A DNA stretch of 64,000 bases from Clostridia bacterium (lineage in GTDB: Bacteria > Bacillota > Clostridia > Christensenellales > Aristaeellaceae): the NCBI GenBank assembly GCA_017464305.1, contig JAFUDS010000020.1, positions 1 to 64,000 of the forward strand, written 5' to 3'. Positions 59,575 to 64,000 of the stretch are shown piece after piece. A program made the translations under genes and the position numbers. How positions within the stretch are numbered: the first letter of the stretch is position 1; the number at the start of each line of letters is the position of its first letter. The notes under the pieces are model-generated. The model saw only the letters and a program-made list of their open reading frames with translations, had not been told where the DNA came from and did not search any database.

Positions 59575-61020
59575 TCAGTCGTCGAAGGTAAAGCAGTCAA
59601 ACACGGCGATGGGGCCGGATTGGTTCGCGGTGAAGGCGAAATAAACCCCATGCTTGCCCAACACGCCGGCGCGGAGAGAGACTGTCCAGGCGTCTTCGCT
59701 GGATTTCGCGTCGATTTCCGCAATTTCCTTGCCATCCCAGGCGTCGATCCGGACACTGATCTTCAAATCTGCCAGGGCCTTTCCCCGGAGGGTAAGGCTG
59801 CGGGGGGAATTGGGGCCGAACTGGAGGTAACGATACCCCGCCACGGTGCCATTGGTGATCTCCTCAATCGGGGCGGAAATATCTTCCCGCTGCTCCTCTA
59901 CCCGGCGAATGTAGGCCTTGCCCTCCCCGCCCCGCAGATGGCAGGCGTATCCGGCGGAAATCCATTGCCGGGCATCCAATCCATTGATATGGGCTCCTTG
60001 AGAAGTCATTTCCACCGGAACGGACCGAACGGGGAGCCCATTCTCATAGGTGATTTTGCCTAAATACACCTTGCCGTCCGGGCCCTGGGCCGCGTCGATG
60101 GGCTCCAGCATGGCCTGGCGGGAATACTCATCCTGGCCGGTTTGCCGGTGATAGAACACGTACCAGTGACCGTTGACCTGCATAACGGAGCCATGGTTGT
60201 TGCCCCATCGATAGGTCATGGTGCCGTTGCCCTGGGCATCCCGCAGAATTTCTCCGCCGTTGAAGCTGATGTCGCCGCCCTCCTGGTAGCCTTCCAGGGG
60301 ATGATCGCTCCACTTATAGGAGAGGAAGCCGTTGTTATCTTCGTAGACCCCCAGCTCCGGCTGGGGCAGGTTGGCCCGCTTGGAATAGATATACACATAT
60401 TTCCCGAAGATCTTGCGGGGGCTGGAGGCTTCAAAGAAGGCGTCCTGAAGATTTTCAGTGGCGGGATCTGTCTTCATCCAGGCCCAGCTGCCGCGGCAAT
60501 GGCCGATGGGGCTGTTGTGTAGTGTTCCAGGCTTGATGGTGGCCATATCCTCCTGCAGCTCCGCGCAATAGCTGCCGCCGAAGCCCCAGTAAGCATACAC
60601 CCGGCCGTCGTCGTCCACCAGAATGCCGGGGTCAAAGCCCAGATCCGTCAGCACAGGGTCCGTAAAGGGCCCCCAGGGCTGGGCGGAGCGGGCCACATAG
60701 ATTTTGGAACCCCTTTCCTCCGCGGCGTACATATAGTACGTATCCCCCTTCTTGACCACATCAGGAGCGTAGAGGGCAGCGTCCGCCATGGCGCGATAGC
60801 ATACGCCATGGCAGGTCCAGTCCGTCAGATCGGTCACTGGGGCGGACCAAACCACATAATCCTTTCCGCAATATTCCGTCACCAGGGTGTCATGGGAGCC
60901 ATAGACATAGACCCTTTCCTCTCCGTCATGGCAAAAGACCCGGGGTTCCCCGTCCGGCACATGCTCCCAGAGGGGCATATAGGGGTTCGCACCGCGAATC
61001 CATTTCTTTTCCTGCTGCAT
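59575..61020 (-). CDS. glycoside hydrolase family 43 protein with C-terminal CBM6-like domain
   Basis: 481 residues; start MQQEKKWIRGANPYMPLWEH after GGAGGAACAC. Five-bladed propeller features: LYAPDVVKKGDTYYMYAAEE, the Asp-containing FDPGILVDDDGRVYAYWG and FFEASSPRKIFGKYVYIYS with Glu. The C-terminal part (YRYLQFGPNSPRSLTLRG) is a CBM6-like beta sandwich. No signal peptide, so it acts inside the cell on xylo- or arabino-oligosaccharides. Divergent from the CE2 esterase. Confidence 0.88.
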   Translation of the reverse strand: MQQEKKWIRGANPYMPLWEHVPDGEPRVFCHDGEERVYVYGSHDTLVTEYCGKDYVVWSAPVTDLTDWTCHGVCYRAMADAALYAPDVVKKGDTYYMYAAEERGSKIYVARSAQPWGPFTDPVLTDLGFDPGILVDDDGRVYAYWGFGGSYCAELQEDMATIKPGTLHNSPIGHCRGSWAWMKTDPATENLQDAFFEASSPRKIFGKYVYIYSKRANLPQPELGVYEDNNGFLSYKWSDHPLEGYQEGGDISFNGGEILRDAQGNGTMTYRWGNNHGSVMQVNGHWYVFYHRQTGQDEYSRQAMLEPIDAAQGPDGKVYLGKITYENGLPVRSVPVEMTSQGAHINGLDARQWISAGYACHLRGGEGKAYIRRVEEQREDISAPIEEITNGTVAGYRYLQFGPNSPRSLTLRGKALADLKISVRIDAWDGKEIAEIDAKSSEDAWTVSLRAGVLGKHGVYFAFTANQSGPIAVFDCFTFDD

Positions 61021-61143
61021 GGCTGTGTTCCTCCGTTTGTTTGATTTACGCTTTGCCGCTCGAGACGGACGGGATCGAGCGCGCCTTTCCATTGGTTTGG
61101 CAATCAGGCTTCCCCTCCGCCCTCTGCGGCTTTTCTGGCGTAT

Positions 61144-61172
61144 AGTTTACACGATCTTGGGTCCTGGATCAA
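61144..61172 (-). promoter_or_regulatory. promoter of the GH43 gene
   Basis: Minus strand -35 TTGATC (61172-61167), 17-base spacer, -10 TAAACT (61149-61144). Confidence 0.65.
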
Positions 61173-61193
61173 CCATCCTTGAAAATTGAGGGA

Positions 61194-61222
61194 TTGAAGA
61201 ATCAGCATAACCACTGTATAAT
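61194..61222 (+). promoter_or_regulatory. promoter of the CE2 esterase gene
   Basis: -35 TTGAAG (61194-61199), 17-base spacer, -10 TATAAT (61217-61222). Confidence 0.78.
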
Positions 61223-61260
61223 TGGAATCGGCGGTCAGCATGGAGGGCAGTTCCCTTGTA

Positions 61261-61297
61261 AATCAACAGAAAAAGCGAGAATCCTTTCCTGTTGATT
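61261..61297. promoter_or_regulatory. inverted repeat in the CE2 leader
   Basis: AATCAACAG (61261-61269) and CTGTTGATT (61289-61297) are perfect inverted arms 19 bases apart, downstream of the promoter; a candidate operator or RNA hairpin. Confidence 0.6.
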
Positions 61298-61349
61298 AAA
61301 ACAAAATCATCGTCTCCCGAAAGCGCCGCCGTGAATGGAGAAGTTCAAT

Positions 61350-62393
61350 ATGGTGCATTCAGTAAAAATCATGGGGCGGTACGCCCTGGTTGCGGGGGAG
61401 ATTTGGATGGCCTCCTCCCTGTGTGAAGTGAGCTTCCTGGTTCGGGATGCCCGCTTTCTTCGCCTGCGGCTGAAGGCGGATGACACGGTGGTGGACCCGG
61501 CCAGGAAGCATTTGACGCCCCGCTATGGGATTCGAGTGAACGGGAAGCTGATCCGGGATGCGCACCTAACCCAGAAGGAGGAGGTCATCTCCGTTTTCGA
61601 AGCCCCGCAGGAAGGGGAAACGGAGGTTCAGCTGATCAAGCTCAGCGAGTGCACCCAGAGCCTGATGGCCCTGGCAGAGGTGCAGACGGACGGAATGATT
61701 CGCCCGCGACTGGATCGGGCACAGCGAATCGCCTTTATCGGGGATTCCATTACCTGCGGCTATGGGGTGGAAGCCACGGATCCCCTGGAGAATTTCTCCA
61801 CCTTTACGGAGAACGCGGAGAAGAGCTACGCGGGGTTGCTTTCCGATGCCCTGGGTGTGGATCGGGAGCTGGTCAGCATGAGCGGCCATGGAATTGTCTC
61901 CGGCTACACGGGGGATCCCGCCCAGCGAAACGAGACGGAGCTGGTGCCGCCCTATTATGACAAGGTGGGGCGAAATGAGTTTATCCTGCCAGACGGGCGC
62001 AGACTGCAGGAAATTCCCTGGGATTTTTCCCTTTTCCAGCCCCAACGCATCGTGATCAATCTAGGCACCAATGATCTGAGCTGGTGCCAGGAGCAGGAGG
62101 ACAGGAAAGCCCTGTTTCGGGAAAAATACGCAGAATTCCTGAAAACCGTGCGGGAGGGCAATCCTCAGGCGGAGATTTTCTGTATCCTGGGGGTCATGGG
62201 AACCGGACTCAATGAAATGGTTCACGCCGCAGTGGCGGATTATCAGCAGGAGAGTCTGGATCAACACATCCAAACCCTGCTGCTGCCGGAACAAGAGGGG
62301 GAACAGGATGGATTCGGCGCGAATTTCCATCCCAGCGAAATCACCCAGCGCAAGCTGGCAGAGACGCTGAAAAGCTTTTTAGAAAAAGGCTGA
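61350..62393 (+). CDS. CE2-type acetyl esterase (SGNH hydrolase)
   Basis: 347 residues; the second ATG is used because GGAGAAG is 8 bases before it. N-terminal jelly-roll domain, then an SGNH domain with IAFIGDSITCGYG (nucleophile Ser), LGTNDLSW and the catalytic FHPSEI. The two-domain build is that of carbohydrate esterase family 2, which removes acetyl groups from xylan or mannan. No signal peptide, so it probably works on imported oligosaccharides together with GH43. Confidence 0.88.
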   Translation: MVHSVKIMGRYALVAGEIWMASSLCEVSFLVRDARFLRLRLKADDTVVDPARKHLTPRYGIRVNGKLIRDAHLTQKEEVISVFEAPQEGETEVQLIKLSECTQSLMALAEVQTDGMIRPRLDRAQRIAFIGDSITCGYGVEATDPLENFSTFTENAEKSYAGLLSDALGVDRELVSMSGHGIVSGYTGDPAQRNETELVPPYYDKVGRNEFILPDGRRLQEIPWDFSLFQPQRIVINLGTNDLSWCQEQEDRKALFREKYAEFLKTVREGNPQAEIFCILGVMGTGLNEMVHAAVADYQQESLDQHIQTLLLPEQEGEQDGFGANFHPSEITQRKLAETLKSFLEKG

Positions 62394-62477
62394 GGAAGGC
62401 TCTTCTGGCAGCGCTGGAGAGCAATATGAATAAACCATTTTATCATGGAGTAAATTCGAAAGGAGCAACGCCAAACC

Positions 62478-64000
62478 ATGAAGACCCAAACCATTCCTCA
62501 CATCACACATGTCAATGACCATCCTGTTCTGATGGTTCAGGGGCAGCCCTTTATTCTCCTGGCGGGCGAGGTACATAATTCCGATGCCTCCTCCCCGGCC
62601 TACATGAAGAAAATCTGGGAAATCGCCGTGGAGCTGGGCATGAACACGCTGCTCCTGCCGGTCACCTGGGAAATGACCGAACCGGAGGAGGGGCATTTTG
62701 ACTTCTCCATTCCCCAGGCGCTGATTGACCAGGCCCGAGGATACGATATGCATATCGTGTTCCTTTGGTTTGGCAGCTGGAAAAACGCCGAGTGCATGTA
62801 TGCGCCGGGGTGGGTAAAGCGGGATCTTGCGCGCTTCCCCCGGGCGCAGATCGAAAAGGGAAAGAACAAGGCCGGGCGCACCATTTCGCCTTCACTCCCG
62901 GTCAAAATGCCCTATACCACCCTTTCCTATCTGGGGGTGGAAACAGTCAAGGCGGACGCCCGAGCCTTCGCGGCACTGATGAGCTTCCTGAAGGATTATG
63001 ACAGCCAGCAGCAGACCGTGGTCGCCGTCCAGGTGGAAAACGAAACCGGGCTGCTGGGGGCGGCACGGGAGGTGTCCGATGCGGCCGACGCCCGGTTCGC
63101 CAGCCCGGCGCCGGATGCTTTTGTGGCCTATCTACGGTCCCATACCGACACCATGACGGAGGAGATCCGCGCCGCAGTGCTGGCAGGGAAGGAAGCCGGC
63201 AGCTGGGAGGAGGTCTTTCCAGGCGCGGCGGAGGAGCTGTTCTCCGCGTATCATGTAGCCCGCTTTGTCAACACAGTGGCCGAGGCGGGGAAGGCAGTTT
63301 ATCCCCTGCCCATGGCGGCCAACTGTTGGCTGGATAAGGGCGGTGCCCCGGGAACCTACCCCACGGGAGGGCCCGTATCCAAGGTCCACGAGGTGTGGGA
63401 TTTCTGCGCGCCGGCCATCGACGTCTATTGCCCGGATATCTATGTGCCCCAATTCCAGCAGGTCTGCGATGAATATACCCGGCGAGGCAGGGCGCTCTTT
63501 ATTCCAGAAAGCGCCACTCACAGCTATTGTGCGCCCCGGCTGGCCTACACCGTGGGGCATTATCACGCCATGTGCTATTCCCCCTTCGGCTTTGACGACA
63601 TCGGCAAGCCCTTTACCGCCGTGCAGGGCTTCCTGTTCGGCATGGATGTGACTGACCCGGCCCTCAAAACGCCCCAGCGCTTTGAGGAATACGCCGTCCT
63701 GGGTAAGACCCTGCGGGCGATGATGCCCATGCTGGCCCAGGCCTATGGCACCGATCGGCTGCAAGCGGTCTCTGCCGAAACGGATCCGCCGATTCCGGAT
63801 CCCTCCGGAAATCCCCTCCTGGCCCATCATCCCGTCATGGATTTCGGCGCCTTCCAGGTGAAGACCACCTTCCAGAACCAGTTCAACCCCCGGGGGGATG
63901 GCGTTTGCCTATGCCTGGCTATCAGCGAGAACGAATGCTGGCTGGTGGGCAATGCCTGCGATCTTCGCCTCAGCTCTGGGGACAGTGCTCGGCCGAATCT
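62478..64000 (+). CDS. GH35-like beta-galactosidase with DUF5597-type tail, partial
   Basis: At least 507 residues, open at the window end. Starts MKTQTIPHITHVND; FILLAGEVHNSDASSP, LLLPVTWEMTEPEEG are the GH35/DUF5597 start. Acid/base in VAVQVENETGLL and nucleophile in LFIPESATHS. Related proteins are exo-beta-galactosidases acting on hemicellulose side chains. It belongs to the same sugar cluster as the two genes upstream, 84 bases after the esterase stop. Confidence 0.85.
   Translation, partial: MKTQTIPHITHVNDHPVLMVQGQPFILLAGEVHNSDASSPAYMKKIWEIAVELGMNTLLLPVTWEMTEPEEGHFDFSIPQALIDQARGYDMHIVFLWFGSWKNAECMYAPGWVKRDLARFPRAQIEKGKNKAGRTISPSLPVKMPYTTLSYLGVETVKADARAFAALMSFLKDYDSQQQTVVAVQVENETGLLGAAREVSDAADARFASPAPDAFVAYLRSHTDTMTEEIRAAVLAGKEAGSWEEVFPGAAEELFSAYHVARFVNTVAEAGKAVYPLPMAANCWLDKGGAPGTYPTGGPVSKVHEVWDFCAPAIDVYCPDIYVPQFQQVCDEYTRRGRALFIPESATHSYCAPRLAYTVGHYHAMCYSPFGFDDIGKPFTAVQGFLFGMDVTDPALKTPQRFEEYAVLGKTLRAMMPMLAQAYGTDRLQAVSAETDPPIPDPSGNPLLAHHPVMDFGAFQVKTTFQNQFNPRGDGVCLCLAISENECWLVGNACDLRLSSGDSARPN

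Overview
The window looks like a chromosome segment of a high-GC, low-peptide-decorated member of the Bacillota, class Clostridia (a gut or rumen Christensenellales/Oscillospirales-type genome is my inference). The evidence is the ylxM-ffh-rpsP-khpA-rimM-trmD operon, strong Shine-Dalgarno sequences, frequent TTG/GTG starts, sigma-A consensus promoters and many Clostridia-type secreted proteins. No species can be named from sequence alone.

Region 1 (1-25.1 kb) is mostly high-GC core genome. It holds a secreted peptidoglycan-binding protein, phosphofructokinase and citrate synthase. On the minus strand follow holA, comEC, an RNase Z-like hydrolase, a barstar-like protein and the ffh/trmD operon. 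Then come tgt, an RluA-type pseudouridine synthase, a methyltransferase, a divergent GH4 protein, an IleS2-type ileS and deoC. GC-rich intergenic repeats recur here, and one strongly folding intergenic element lies at 17845-17996.

Region 2 (25.1-42 kb) is lower-GC accessory DNA that starts at a tRNA-Ala(CGC) gene preceded by two broken tRNA copies. It contains an AbiF/Abi_2 HEPN protein with a structured RNA and a terminator in its leader. Next are phage remnants, seven tightly packed tRNA genes (Glu, Gln, Cys, Ser, Leu, Lys, His) and a cassette of metallophosphoesterase, DRB0094-type RNA ligase, second metallophosphoesterase, coiled-coil protein and bacterial PARG-type macrodomain. After that come two AbiE-type modules and one HicAB module. 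In all three the antitoxin is intact and the toxin is truncated or frameshifted. An ECF sigma/SH3 unit cut by a transposase remnant, a HipBA-like pair between direct repeats, and a type III restriction stub complete it. The tRNA/RNA-ligase/PARG cassette is the best candidate for an undescribed RNA-repair or counter-defence system.

Region 3 (42-59.6 kb) is mixed. It carries a secreted tannase-like esterase, a MATE exporter, an AraC regulator, a secreted flavoprotein reductase with flavin reductase and nitroreductase under a divergent HxlR regulator, and lon facing a TetR gene across two perfect palindromes. Around this core are rearrangement scars. The block 47.8-52.4 kb was copied to 58.1-59.4 kb and collapsed by two internal deletions, and pieces of the ATPase/nuclease gene, AraC gene and lon promoter are scattered nearby.

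Region 4 (59.6-64 kb) is high-GC again and carries divergent hemicellulose-degradation genes: GH43 with a C-terminal beta domain, a CE2-type acetyl esterase and a GH35-like beta-galactosidase that runs off the end.
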